Shown here: positions 12,447 through 24,800 of the stretch, piece after piece | Position numbering within the stretch: the stretch's first letter is position 1 | Layout: every line of letters begins with the position of its first letter | DNA from: Psettodes erumei | Lineage: Eukaryota > Chordata > Actinopteri > Pleuronectiformes > Psettodidae | Assembly (NCBI GenBank): GCA_016785225.1 | Contig: JAFBJZ010000740.1 | Location: 273,874-337,873 of the forward strand | DNA: 64,000 bases | Direction: 5' to 3' | The notes under the pieces: generated by a model | The model's input: only the letters and a program-made list of their open reading frames with translations | What the model was told of the DNA's origin: nothing | The model's database searches: none | Position numbers and translations under genes: made by a program

Positions 12447-12521
12447 TATTTGCTTAGAGTTTAACTGTCTTGCAGCTACTGATGTTCTTCTCTTTGCCTG
12501 CTGCCATGTCTTCAGGTTGTT

Positions 12522-15500
12522 ATGGTGAACAGCAGAGTGGTGGCGCCCCCGGTGGCCGTGATGGGCAGCGGCGGGGGAGCAGCCGGAAGGTCGTGCGCGG
12601 GATGCGGAGGTCGGATCGCCGACCGCTTCCTGCTCTTCTCCATGGAGCAGTACTGGCACACGCGCTGCCTCAAGTGCTCTTGCTGCCACGCTCAGCTGGG
12701 CGAGTACAGCAGCACCTGCTACAGCAAAGGAGGCATGATCCTCTGTAAGAACGACTACATCAGGTGAGCTCAGGTACCACTGCCGCTGTTAGTGTGCTCT
12801 AATTCAGACAGAATACACATCCATCACAGTGTCTATATTACAGAGACTGTAATGGGGTCCTAAACAGTAGCCCATTATTCATAGAAGTAAAGCAAACTCA
12901 GTGCATAACAGTGAGTCTGGGTCTTGATATCCACCAAGAGTTTACTAATGAGTACGATTTGTTGTTTCCAAACTTTCAGATTCTTCCTATTGTTTCACTT
13001 GGTAATATTTTCATATCTGATCATGCATTGGTTACAGTGGATATGTTTAAGGGGCACTTTTACAAAAGCATTGTTTGATGGTAGTGTTTATGATGCTAAT
13101 CAATATTATCAGAAAAGACAGAGCTCCTTTTGCTCCCTTATAGTAACACAGACAAAGACAGCCTTTTTTATTTTTACAGTTTTTTTTGTAGACACACGTT
13201 ACACATTTTGGGAAAGAAATGGAGCATAAAAAGTGCAAGTTCACTGCTACTTAACTGAAATATATTTATAACCTAACAACTAAACCCAGAGAAATGCAAT
13301 CAGGGGTTGTTTTTGCAGCAAGGCACGGGGCTATTTGGGCAGACAGTTGTCTGGGTTAACTTTGCCTTCTTAACTAAGTAATCAGTGGCAGACAAAACAA
13401 AAACACGCTGCCGAGACAAGAGTTGATGCACCGAAGAAAAGGTAACCTTTTACAGATGATCCACCTTGCAAATTGATGGTGGTTCTTGTAGGGAATGACC
13501 CCTGATCCATCTTGATGAACAAATCTCACAATTTGTTCATGTGGAGAAGGTGGAGAGATTCTGGGAATTGATACAGTTGACGATCAGGACAACAATGGAC
13601 ATGAGTTTTGTCTTGTCAAAATACTGATATCTTTCTTATCAAAAAATTTCCTATATGATTTTGCTCTATGTATTTAATTGAAAATTGAACTTTGTGCTCA
13701 CTTTTAAAATGATTTGGCTCTAATTTGCTGAGTTGGTAAACTCACTTTTGTGCCCTACAAGAAAATTATTGCATTTCCACGTGTTAATTCTGATACAAAC
13801 AATACATCAAACACATTTGGAGAAAGTATTACCCAGACTATTGTTTTTTGAGAATGTGGATGCTACCTGCCACAGTCAATCTGTTCACAAAAATCTTGAT
13901 TAAATTGACTGGGGCCTGCTGTATTGGTAACAAAACCAAGACAAAACTTCAAGGAAGGAGGAGGAGTGCAGTCACTCACCACCCGCTCAGTTCAGGGACT
14001 GCGGTGAGACATTTGTTATCTTCCAGGCCTCTCAATCCATACATAGAGTGTGTGCATTCACTTGTTAACAATTTAACAATGTTAACAAGTACGTAATTTG
14101 ACACCTCGGAAATAGGGTTATGTATTACAATGCAGACTGCTCTGTGCACTTACCCAAGAGCCAACTGTTTCAGTCGATAAAGTCTGGGGTATTTTGAAAC
14201 AGCCTCTTCCTTCCTCAAACATGCCCTAAAATGTGACAATATGTCAATAAATACATGCTGACGACGTTGCTGCAAATATCAGAAATGATTCCTTTTTCTG
14301 CAGTGATGAGGGTATTTGCATGAATTTCCATTTCCTTCTCCCATATTTCACTTCTCTGGACAGGAACCCTTAAAATATATATTGGAGGAGAGTTAACTCA
14401 CAATTTCTGATAGGCCCAATTTTCTTTGTTTCTGTCTGTGCAAAACCTCAATTTATCTCTTGAGTAAATCAAGACAAATGCGGTTTTAATGTGTAGCACC
14501 GAGGAGGGCTGCAAAACCTAGAGATCCTCCTCAGTCTTTATTTAGCTTTGAGTTACAAATAAGTAAGGATTTATTTCTGTGAACTTGCCTTAGGTTAAGT
14601 CAAGATCAAATGCAGACTGGCCCAGCTCAACAGACCAGTCAAAAATCTTTGTGAGACCTTGTTCCACCAACTAGTCCATCCTTGATAAAATAAAAACTCC
14701 ACCATGTAGCATCTGTAGCATTAGTTACTGTGGGAGTAGCAACTGATTAGTTGTTGATCAAATGATAAACACTGAAGCTGAACTGAAAAACCCAGGGTGT
14801 GGGCACAGTGGACTGCAGGATATGAATACAGCCAACCATATTACTTTACAGCCTTTCCTCATTCATCACATTTCCACATCCAAACATCTCTGCAGGAAGT
14901 AATCTGTTTTCATTTAAACTACTCGGAGCCTACGTTCATCGCCCCAAATTAGTATGCAAAAATTTGTCATCTCTTGTTTTGACTAATCTGTGAAGCTGTG
15001 TAATGTCTTTCTAGTGAATTCCATTTGTCTAATATGAGAAAACAGAGGAGGGGGAGTGAGAAAACACATGATTCCTAAAAGGGAGAGTAGTTCATTAATG
15101 AAGGCAAATGATGAAAGTCATGCTGAAGATGATACGGAATGTGTGTGACCTCGTGCCTGTGTTGGTCTTTGTACACAGTGCCAGGGATCTTGCGGGTGCC
15201 CGTATCTCTGGGGCAAACAGACACCAGGGCTGTATGTGGAAAGCGACAGCTCAAGGCCTGCTGAGGTGGAATGGAGGCAGTAGACTTTATGTATCAGTTC
15301 AGTAATAATACAGAGGCTTTCAGGACCTCTGCCATGAAATAAAGCTCTGATTGTGCTCTAATAAGATGCACTGCATAGTCAGAAAATGCCTGCCATGTCA
15401 TTAAGACATGCTGTTTTTAGTCCATCAGTAAAATGGGTCAGCAATACACATGTTTATTCAGATACATATCAAAATGCTCCTGATTTAATATTCATGCAGT

Positions 15501-17440
15501 ATTGCAGCGGTGGCCTGACAAAGCAGAAGTTGGATGTACTGTGTATACTTTCTGTTGTAATTGTGACAAACCTAAGGTTAATACCTCAAAGTTGTCTAAA
15601 CTGAAAAACAGCCTGGAGGGAAATTCTTTACAAACCCATAAAGTGATCAATGTCTCCATCAATGTTGCCAGAGCTGATGAGATGCCAGTTATCTATTGTT
15701 TGCAGTGCTATCACCTCAGTTTACATGTACACTGGCATTTAAGAATGGGGGTATCTTCAAGCAGTCTGACCTTCAGCAGGCATATGTCCAGTTTTGTTGG
15801 AGTTATGGAATTTTTTAGCCTGTTTTTTGTTTTTACAAGTACTTAACAAATTCCTTTAACACTGCTAATTTCTGATGTGATTAGGGAAACTCTGACTGTA
15901 CATAACTCATTTTAATATGAAAATTGACTTAAATGATAATCAGTGATGCATTTCATCTCTTATTGATTTTGACTTTACATACGCAGAACTGGTATTGTAA
16001 CTAGTACTGGAGCTGGTATTGTGTGTGTCCTCATCATGGTGTCTGTCTGTGAACAGATTTTGTTATGAGGACAGCGCAGAACTTTGCAGGTGTACAGGTT
16101 GTACAGTTGGGATCAAATGAAGGTTGGAAGTAGTGAGCGGACCACTGACCCCTCACAGATCACTGTATCCCAGACCATCTTACAATTGGCTCACACCAGC
16201 TACTAAAGTAGTAATGATTGCTGAGACAGAAACTTATCCCTTTAAGGGACATGGCGTAAAAAAAAAATTAAAAAGGGATCTCTCAGGATCTCGAAAAACT
16301 TAACTGAGACTAATATACTTCTGGGTCACTTCAGAAACAACCGCAACAATGGACTAGACACATTCATCAGGTAGTTTAATAGATGTCAGCAACAAAGTGA
16401 CCCGGACCCAGTCAATGGCCACATAAACAGTAGAACTGACCGTAAATGCATTTAGAAACAGTTCTGAGTCTGTGTTATGTTACCTTATGCCGATGTTGAT
16501 GCACTGGTTGAAGAACGGTTGATGGTTTTATGGTGTCCTGTTTTGCAGGCTGTTTGGACACAGTGGGGCCTGCAGCGCTTGTGGACAGTCTATACCTGCC
16601 AGTGAGATGGTGATGCGAGCTCAAGGCAACGTTTACCACCTTAAAGTGAGGGCAACTACATGTAATTGTACCACTCCAACATTGACATTACCACATCATT
16701 CAGTGTGTGATAACTTCAATATAACAACATATAATTACAAATGACATGCTTGAGTTCACCATCATGTCTGACTGTTTTTTTTTGTAGTGTTTTACCTGTG
16801 CGACCTGTAGGAACCGCCTGGTCCCGGGTGATCGTTTCCACTACGTAAATGGGACTATCTTCTGTGAACATGACCGGCCAGGAGGGGGTCTGCACAGCGG
16901 GCACCCAACATCACTGCAGGCCAACAGCATGTCCGATCAGAAGGTGAGAGGTCATGTGACGCTGGCTGGGATGTCTTTATGCACCTTTTATATTGAGCAC
17001 TAAAAAAAACAGAAACCTCAAACAGTAAGTTATGGCAAAAGGGCATAGTGCTGCCCACAACAAATAAGGCTGTGGTTCTTTTCTTCCTTGACACAAAACG
17101 GGAAGTGACCAGATAATTCAGACCTAAAATCTCAGGCAATATTTGGAAGAATTTTGGATTTGGCCAAAGTCATGAATATGATAAGCTGTGTGCTGCCATA
17201 AAAAAAAAGAAATGTGAATCTTGACTGACTGTCATCCAGAATTCAGAGCAGGAGTTGAAATTTGAAAAGCTATTGAGCGCATTACCAACAGGGGCTGGGC
17301 TGGAAATTTTGACTTGTTAATTCACAAATTGTAACCAAATTTCCAGCAACATGGCAAAATATGATTATAGTATAGAAATAATATGGAGCAGTAGTAATAT
17401 AATAGAATACTGTTCTCTCTGCTGTTTACAGGTGTGCTGA
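12522..17440 (+). CDS. lmo4: LIM domain only protein 4 (4 coding exons)
   Basis: LMO4 is a nuclear adaptor of two LIM zinc fingers that binds LDB1 and other partners and modulates transcription in neural, crest and epithelial tissue. Coding exons are 12522-12763, 16549-16645, 16788-16943 and 17432-17440; the coding exon 1 acceptor is at 12515/12516. Total 167 codons plus TGA, close to the usual 165. LIM1 ligands are C25, C28, H46, C49, C52, C55, C75 and D78; LIM2 starts at about C89 (ACSACGQSIPASEMVMRAQG) and includes CFTCATCRNRLVPGDRFHY. The end, SDQKVC, is diagnostic, with VC* on its own short exon. The N-terminus (MVNSRVVAPPVAVMGSGGG) differs from tetrapod LMO4 (MVNPGSSSQ-type), and residues such as TIFCEHDRPGGG suggest the second teleost paralogue (lmo4b), which I cannot confirm. 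Confidence 0.95.
12764..16548 (+). other. lmo4 intron between LIM1 and LIM2 exons
   Basis: The intron is 3.8 kb with no convincing gene. It holds dispersed repeat copy B at 16225-16400; otherwise I saw only unique AT-rich sequence. It could hold regulatory elements, but nothing specific can be named. Confidence 0.5.
16225..16400 (+). repeat. dispersed repeat, copy B (lmo4 intron)
   Basis: This is similar to 1585-1790, in the same order: TTTAAGGG, an A-rich run, CAGGATCTC, CAGAAACAACC.CAACAATGGA and AGTTTAATAGA. Confidence 0.6.
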
Positions 17441-18145
17441 AAAAGAGGATGGAAAACCAGACATGTGCCTTCTCCCCACATACCCCCTCTGTCTCTCCTT
17501 CACCCGCCTCATCACTGAGAGCCCCGTTATCGGCTGACCTCCCTCTGTCCTGGCCGGACTTTGACTCCACAACTGGATACATCTCTCCGACGGCTGGTTT
17601 AGATTCCATCTCTCTGAAAGCAGCTGACGTCTCTGAGTAGACTGTGAGGAGTGAGGTCTGGACGAGTCCTGAGCACTGATGGAGGGATGTGGACTCTGAG
17701 GATGGTTAGGAATTATTTATACATTGACTGTTGTATTGTGTTGTGAACTGACGTGGCTGACAGGAAAAATGGAAGACTTGTCATGGATTTATTCCATTCC
17801 ATTGATTCATATGGAATTTGATGGCGATGTGACATCTGTAGGAGCTGAACTTTATTTCCAAACATGTACTCTGACCATTTTGTGCGCTGAGTAGAAGAGG
17901 TTTGAATGTGCTGCATTGTGATTCAAGTTACTGGATGTTTCCTTTTGAACGCTGAGGGAGACAGCTGAACAACAGCAGTTCTGCGTCGAGACATTTTCTC
18001 GGTCATTCTGTGTGAAATATTCAACAAACATGCTTTTCTCACCATGCTGGGTTTGACAAGTTGTTAATTGCTCTTTGGCGTTGAGTTGTGCAAAACTGAT
18101 ACCTCAGGCTACTTTGCAATAATAAAGGACCATATCAGTGTTTTT
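17441..18145 (+). other. lmo4 3' UTR with polyadenylation signal
   Basis: After the TGA at 17438-17440 no coding potential follows in frame. AATAAA lies at 18121-18126, so cleavage is expected at about 18140-18150. The UTR is about 0.7 kb. Confidence 0.7.
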
Positions 18146-18689
18146 CCTTTTTTATCACATTAGGTTTTTATTTCTGATTTCTATCATATTCTGTTTTAAT
18201 TAGAACATTGTTAGCAGAAAACATTATTTCTGCTAACAATTAGTACAGAATGGTGAGTCTGACATGACTGCTGTGCTGATGGAAGCACATGTGGAAATAT
18301 GCATTATGCTGAATCTTGCTGTGTTAGCCATCGTAGTGTGCTACAGGTTCAGTAATTCCAACTATTGCAGTATTTTTACTCATCCTCCAGTTGTCGGTGC
18401 TAGCCATGACTATTTGAGATTCGGCCATAATTTGAACACCAGAAATTATACTTCATATTATTGCCAACTCTTTTTTGTTAAGCCCGTGTTTTTTAGCGCC
18501 AATTAAGTTTGTTAGCTGATTAGCTAATTAGCTTAAGCTAATTTCAGAAGAATACGAAGCTCTTGTGAGAGTGATGAAACTGCCGTGTGTAATAATTTAG
18601 CGCCCGTCGGTTTCATTTCAAATCAGCAAGAACAGTTCACTGGCATGAAGTAGCTGGAAGGTACAAACGTTTCAAAATGGTTCTCATCA

Positions 18690-18960
18690 TCAACTACTGG
18701 ATGGATTGCTGTGAAATATGGCTCCGACATTAATGCTCCCCTCAGGGTGAATTGTAATAACTTTAGTGATCCTCTGACTTTTCATAGCACTCTCATCAGG
18801 TCAGAATTGATCATGTCCAGTAGCCTACTTTCATTTATGACCAAGTGTGTACGAAGCATTTCCATCAGCCTCAGCTGTACTTTGTGCTTAATTAACATTA
18901 GCAATTTAAACTATGGGGAGCATGGTGAACATTGACAAATAAACCGCAGCATGGCAAAGG
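18690..18960 (+). repeat. degenerate fish interspersed repeat
   Basis: The stretch contains CTACTGGATGGATTG followed by a GATCCTCTGACTTTTC-type block. This pair recurs in a widespread teleost repeat. No ends were seen. The following 1.8 kb (to about 20820) has no gene that I recognise. Confidence 0.5.
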
Positions 18961-19899
18961 TTTTTATTTTTGTAGCTCTGGCAGGTGATTTTGTTGCGTT
19001 TGGATTGTATGATTGTCTCCTTTCTTTTTTGCCCCTTAGTAATGTTGTTTTCCTAGATCTCAGCAGTTACTTTTAATAAGTACAAACTTATAACTGAGAG
19101 AGGCAATGGCCAGTGCTAAGGCCCACTTTTCCTTGCATGTAAACACGTTAGCACTGTAAGCACCTCAGTAATTACATCTCACCAAGGCTGCGCTTTGGAC
19201 TTCAACTGCTCTCCACCTTGCAATTTCAACAATAAAAGTTACAGTTATAGTACGATTTTAAAAGTAGTTAAAGCTATTATAGACAAAACCACTGGTAATG
19301 ATGCAACTGATTTAAGTCAGCCTTTATTGTTTCTTAGTGTCTGTATGTAAAAATGGAATTAAGATTTATAATGCCTTTTCCCCAAGGAGATATACATACA
19401 TTGATTCTTGACTGTGATAGCAATGTAGCAACAGTACTACAGGGCCAAGAGGATAAAGGCTCTCCCTATATAAATGCATTTCTTTGTAATAATTACAATG
19501 TACCTTCCTTTCTTTAGGTGTTTATCAGCTCTTCATTCAAACATTTTGGGTTATGCAGTATAATTTTGTTGGGAAAGAATACTCTTTACTTTAGCAGAGG
19601 TGACAAATGCTTATTTTATTCTTTAAACGTCAATGTTGATAGATTATGACAGAGTAAAGGAATATTGGAATGATAAGTTTTTAGTACATTATATCCCACT
19701 GACATATTTTCTGTATCTTCTGTTTGTTTTTTTTTAAATCAAATCAGAAGTTATTGCTCAAAACTGTGCACGGAGAGAGAGCTGTGTTCAGTTGTGTTGT
19801 ATATGTGATTAGTATGATTTTGCTAAAGCTACAATAAGAAAGTAGCAAAGAGTTACAGATTGCTACTAAGGGGTGAGTAAGAAAGGCTTTTGGTTGTCA

Positions 19900-20640
19900 G
19901 ACAAACATGGCTGATTACCCACAGGAATGGGATTTCAAAGGCCTGAGCCGAGGCCATTACAGAAGCAATTAAAGCGGGATGCGCTGGAGGCCTGCGTGGG
20001 CTTTAACTGCACTCCAGCTCTGCAGCCTAATGAGGCCTAATCTGGTGAGGTGGTCTAAGTAAAGAAAGTAGGGAGCTTTTTTTTCCAATTGGCACCAGGC
20101 ATGCAGCAGTCTGTGCTCTCTGTAGCTGTCTGAGGGGGGAGAGTACAAGACAGAATTCATTTTTGCAGTTTTCAACCATAAAAAACATTCATAGTCCTCC
20201 GTTCTCTGGCTGTACAAATGCAGACATTTAAATGGACATTTCCTCTACTCTGGTTTGTTATGATTGCTTTTTGGCATGGAATACACCTTTAAATTAGCCA
20301 TTTTTATATGTACATTTGGCAAGGAAACGATGAGATCATCCCTTCCACGCTAATTATAGGATCACTCCTTTTCCATATTGTTTGTGTGGCTTTCAACAGA
20401 GCAGAATTAAAGGCTGAAGTGAAGCACGCAGGATGGGCAGAGGCACACATGAGTAGCCAGCTGTGACTCCTCAAATTAACGGGCCCGCAGAACTCAGCGG
20501 CTCCTCTCACAGGGTTAGTCCAATTAGCTTCACATTCACAGTAACAATGAAGCTTTTAACGGCAGTGATTCAAAGTGCCCTTTCATAACGATGGAGGGTG
20601 AGCACATTCCTCTGGTTCTTCAGTCAGGAATCCAAAACTG
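19900..20640. promoter_or_regulatory. candidate conserved non-coding regulatory DNA downstream of lmo4
   Basis: The sequence is non-repetitive and of balanced composition. It has several homeodomain-type AATTA/TAAT cores and no ORF of note, in contrast to the AT-rich repeat-laden flanks. LMO4 loci in vertebrates are known for large regulatory flanks. Conservation itself cannot be seen from one sequence. Confidence 0.25.
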
Positions 20641-20829
20641 AGTCACACAAGCTTCCCCTTCATCAACTTTAAGGCTTTTGTTTTGTCTCAGCTGTTTGCC
20701 AGGTGGCTGCATCAGATTAACATGTAGGTAACATGGAGTAAACAAGACTAAGTGTGGCTTCCAAAGATCCTCTTCCTACCAACATGGCTAACTATGTATT
20801 CAGCACAGTTAAAAGGTTGATTCACCCAA

Positions 20830-21875
20830 ATTTCCCGTTAACCATTTGTAATGACAAAACATCAGAAGGACTGGCACGGCATGCAATCTGAAGCTGTGTT
20901 TTGTTAATATGAGATGTCGCCTTACTGCTCTTGGACAGATTTGTATTTGTAATTTTTTTGGAGCTATATGTAGCTCCATACCTTAATAATACATTAAATA
21001 AACTCTTGTGGTCACTGGTGTCAAAAACAGCACTAAGATCTAACAGGACAGGTACAGAAATGAGTCCATTCTCTGAGGCCATGAGGAGATCATTGGTAAT
21101 TTTCACCAGTGCTGTATCTGTGCTATGACGTTCTCTAAACCCCTACTGAAAATATTCAAACATATATATATATTTTTAAACCCAGGGCTGTGCTTTTTTT
21201 CGTATGTTAATGATAAATAACAGGAGGTTTTGGCATTACAGAGGCCTTTCTTATACATCATCACCGTCTTTCCTCGCAAGACAGAGTACTTCCTGCTGAG
21301 TGGAACGCCACTTCCTTTCCAGCCTTCGTGATGCCTGTTTCAAGGAACGCGTTTCTGAATTGTACAAAAGAGACAGCCTCCTCTGATTCACTACCTTCTT
21401 TTCCAGAGGGGCAACACTATCAACTGTCTTACACAGTGACGTTGAAGCAGTGTTAACAAGATCAGCTATTTGTGTAGGAGTGACATCCTAACGTCCCCTG
21501 TTGTATTGACACGTAGCATTTGAGTAAATAATAATGGAATTGTTTCTTTAAATTTGGTTACAGCATCATCAGATAGACGCTGACTATAGTGGATTTTTCT
21601 CCCCAAATGCTGTGTGGTTGATTATTTTAAATTCAAAAGTTACTAAGAAGCAGTCAGACAAAATGGGGTTGTGGGGAAATATAATCAATTTTTCAATTTC
21701 TATGCCATATGTCAGTACAAGGTCATGGGTGTGATTTCAATCATGAGCAGGTTCACTTACACATTGTGAAAAGCCAGTTTAGTCCACGAGTGACTTAGAG
21801 TAAATGCAGAACTGAGGGTGTTATTAACATCTACATGAATATTGAAATCACTTTTTTGCTGCAGTTATAGTTTTA
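20830..21875 (-). mobile_element. L2/Maui-like LINE remnant (endonuclease and RT)
   Basis: On the minus strand, reading from about 21870, the translation gives DFNIHVD and later a LVLTYGIEIEKLIIFPHN segment followed by LSDCFLVTFEF, typical of the apurinic endonuclease of L2-type LINEs. Further on, at about 21106-20960, it gives KITNDLLMASE and VLLDLSAVFDTSDH, which is reverse transcriptase motif A with its lead-in. Stops and indels interrupt the frames, and both ends are missing, so it is dead. Confidence 0.8.
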
Positions 21876-24800
21876 AAAATAATTATTAGGTTTTATGAAT
21901 AACTCCTCTTCTGTTTTCTTTTGATTTAATTGATTTAGGTGGTCGGGGGGCAGACACATGTTCCACAGAGCTTTGGGTGGGTGGCTGCTCTAATGGAAGC
22001 GCAGAGAAGTTGTGTAAGACCGCAACTCTGCCTCCTGGCCTCAACCCTAGAATATGAAGCCCACAGCCACCACAGCCAAGGTTTGAATGATGATGCTGCT
22101 AAACATGTCATCACTGGTTGGTTTAAGAAAAAAAGTTGACAGAAGTGATTAAAAACGATGGACATCGCATCAACCCATCCTATAGTTCAAATATAAAAGA
22201 GACAAGAGCATTTTCATCATGCCTTGGCTCTCCAATAGGAATGTCTGTTGACATAGATGCAGTAGATGGCCAGAGCAGGTGCTGTGGTGTGTTTTGGAGT
22301 TAACTGAAAACCTACATATCAGTATACAAATGCCAATTGATAACTTGCATTGATCTATGAGAGCCAAGCTGGTTTGACAAAATATTTGAGGAGTTGGGCA
22401 TGAGAGCAAGCTCGGATATTATTCACTGAGGGAAATAAATAGGAGTGTGAATGCCACAGACATTCAAAAAAAAAACAACTCGTAAAGTTTTTAATTTTTC
22501 TAGGTTACTGTCCAAACAACCGTATATAACAGGGTAACAGGTTCAGTTCCAGTGATCATGACATTCAAAATCACATTTGTAATAAACCAAATTATCATGA
22601 TGAAAATCCAGCCTTGCTTGATTTAGTGTTGTTCATAATCTCATCATGATTTCAGACAATTATGAATCATTATCATCAAGAATAATTAAACTGATCAACT
22701 AAATCAGCTCAATCAAGCTGATTTGACCGCAGAACACTGCCATATGGAGCAAGGAAACGAAGTGGGCGAGGTGGGGGTGGGGGCTAATTAAAAGTAAAAT
22801 CATGAGGATTTTAATTAACTGGTTCCCCAGACGTCAGCAAACGGGGGATGTGGAGTTGTAATTAAAAAGTCCTGTTGTGCTGGCAACATTCTCTCTCCCA
22901 CCCCAGTTTTCATACCGGCAAGGGCTCCGTCCGTCTAATTAAAACTGTAGATGAATTAGCGACGTCGAGGGTCCCACTTGAGTTTCTTTGCCCACCTCCC
23001 ACAGCAAACCTTCAAGACAGCTCTCATAATTCAGTAACAGGAAGGAGAAGGAAACTAGTTCCTCTTAACAAACACAGAAACATCTGTGCAAATGCAAACA
23101 AATAATTCAAATGTATTGATCCAGAAAATTCAGACCCCTAATTGAGTTGCGATTCACACAATAACACATTATGAAGGAAAAAAAATTGGGTCAAGCCATG
23201 GATCGGAGCCATGGAGGGCATGAAACCATTTCTAAAGCTCACTGATACATTAGACTGTAAGACTGTAAATACATTTCCTAATAAGTGCCCTCTTATCTAA
23301 GACTAACAGCTCAACTGAAGAGGAACTGGAACTGGAGTTGTCATGTACATCTTCATGTACAGCAGCCTGATGAAGACAAGCAGTGGACTTTTATGTTGAG
23401 AGCACAGCAGCTGTAAGCATCATCCCATGATGCCGCCCATCTCCTCTTCCTCAGCTGTCAGCACCGTATGTCTTTAGACTTTCATCCCAATCTTCCTCCT
23501 TTGAGAAGCGGACGGGCGAGGCGCCAAGTCGGTCCTCAACGGGCCCGCCAGGAGTACAGGTTTTCATTAACACTTCGTAATTAGTAACAGATGCAATCAA
23601 CACTCGGCTCACACAAACAATACACACATTAAGGCCCCACTGACACATACTGACACGGACCTGTGCCCTTTCACCTCAAACAAATTCAGTGCAGCGGTCA
23701 TTTCCTTTTCATCGGTTTGCGACATTTTTAACCACGGGAGGAAATCAGCAGGGATCAAAAGGGATGTAGGCTACGTTCAGGGAAATATTCCTTCATTTTC
23801 ATCAGATTTTTCATGTTGCAGTTTTGGCTGGGTGGACAGCTCTAAGAAGAGCCATGGTTGCTCCAAACTTCTGCCATTTAAAGACTAATTGATGCCACTG
23901 TTTTATTCAGAATCTTCAGTGCAGCAGATAAGTCTCTCTGAGTTGTGCATGCAGTTCCTCCAGGTTTTTCTCCGATATACACTGTCAGCTGGCTATCTAT
24001 CTATCTATCTATATACATGCACACATTTTAGCATAAGGCAGCAACATTAAAAAGTGCACTGTGCTGGTGAATAGTGTGAGACTAAACCCTGAAATAAAAA
24101 GATCTATCTTGTGACGCAAGAGCCTACAACTGTGAGACAATGATCCCAGCCGTAGGATTCAAGGACAAATTCCAGGGCACGCGTTCGTTTCCTTCAGTGC
24201 AGACTGAGGTCTACATTGTATCATTTACCAATATTTAGAATTTGTGCTCTTTCAACAGATTATTTGAAATGAATGCATTCATACAGATATGATACAGATT
24301 CACATGATTTACCATCATTGGATCCTAAACAGCAAATTAACAGTTCAAATAAATCAAGAAAAACTCAGTGTTTCAGAGTTCAGATGTTATCCAGCTCATA
24401 TATAGAAGTGCAACTCCCACTCTTTTCCTACAGTGCTTTCAAACTTAAAATTGTTCCCAAAAGATGTTCCCACAAGGTAAAGGTTGTGGGACTACAATGG
24501 CCACCATACCAATAATTCCTATCCCAAAACTGTAAAGTAGAAAAGTAATAAATCTAAAATGGACTAGTGTATATAATAAGCTGTGCCTGCCAATATAAAG
24601 AGTAACTGTGGAAGTTGCAAAATAATTAATTAAGAAATAGCTTTTGATTTGGAAGTGTTTTAAGGCAGATTATTCATATTTCAAGTGTAGATTCATGTTG
24701 TATTGTGGCCACAGCTTACGGAAATATTCCCTGAAAGAAGTTCACTTTCTTTCTTCCTTTCTAAAAATAATAAGCCAGGTTTTCTAAGATAATATGTTGT

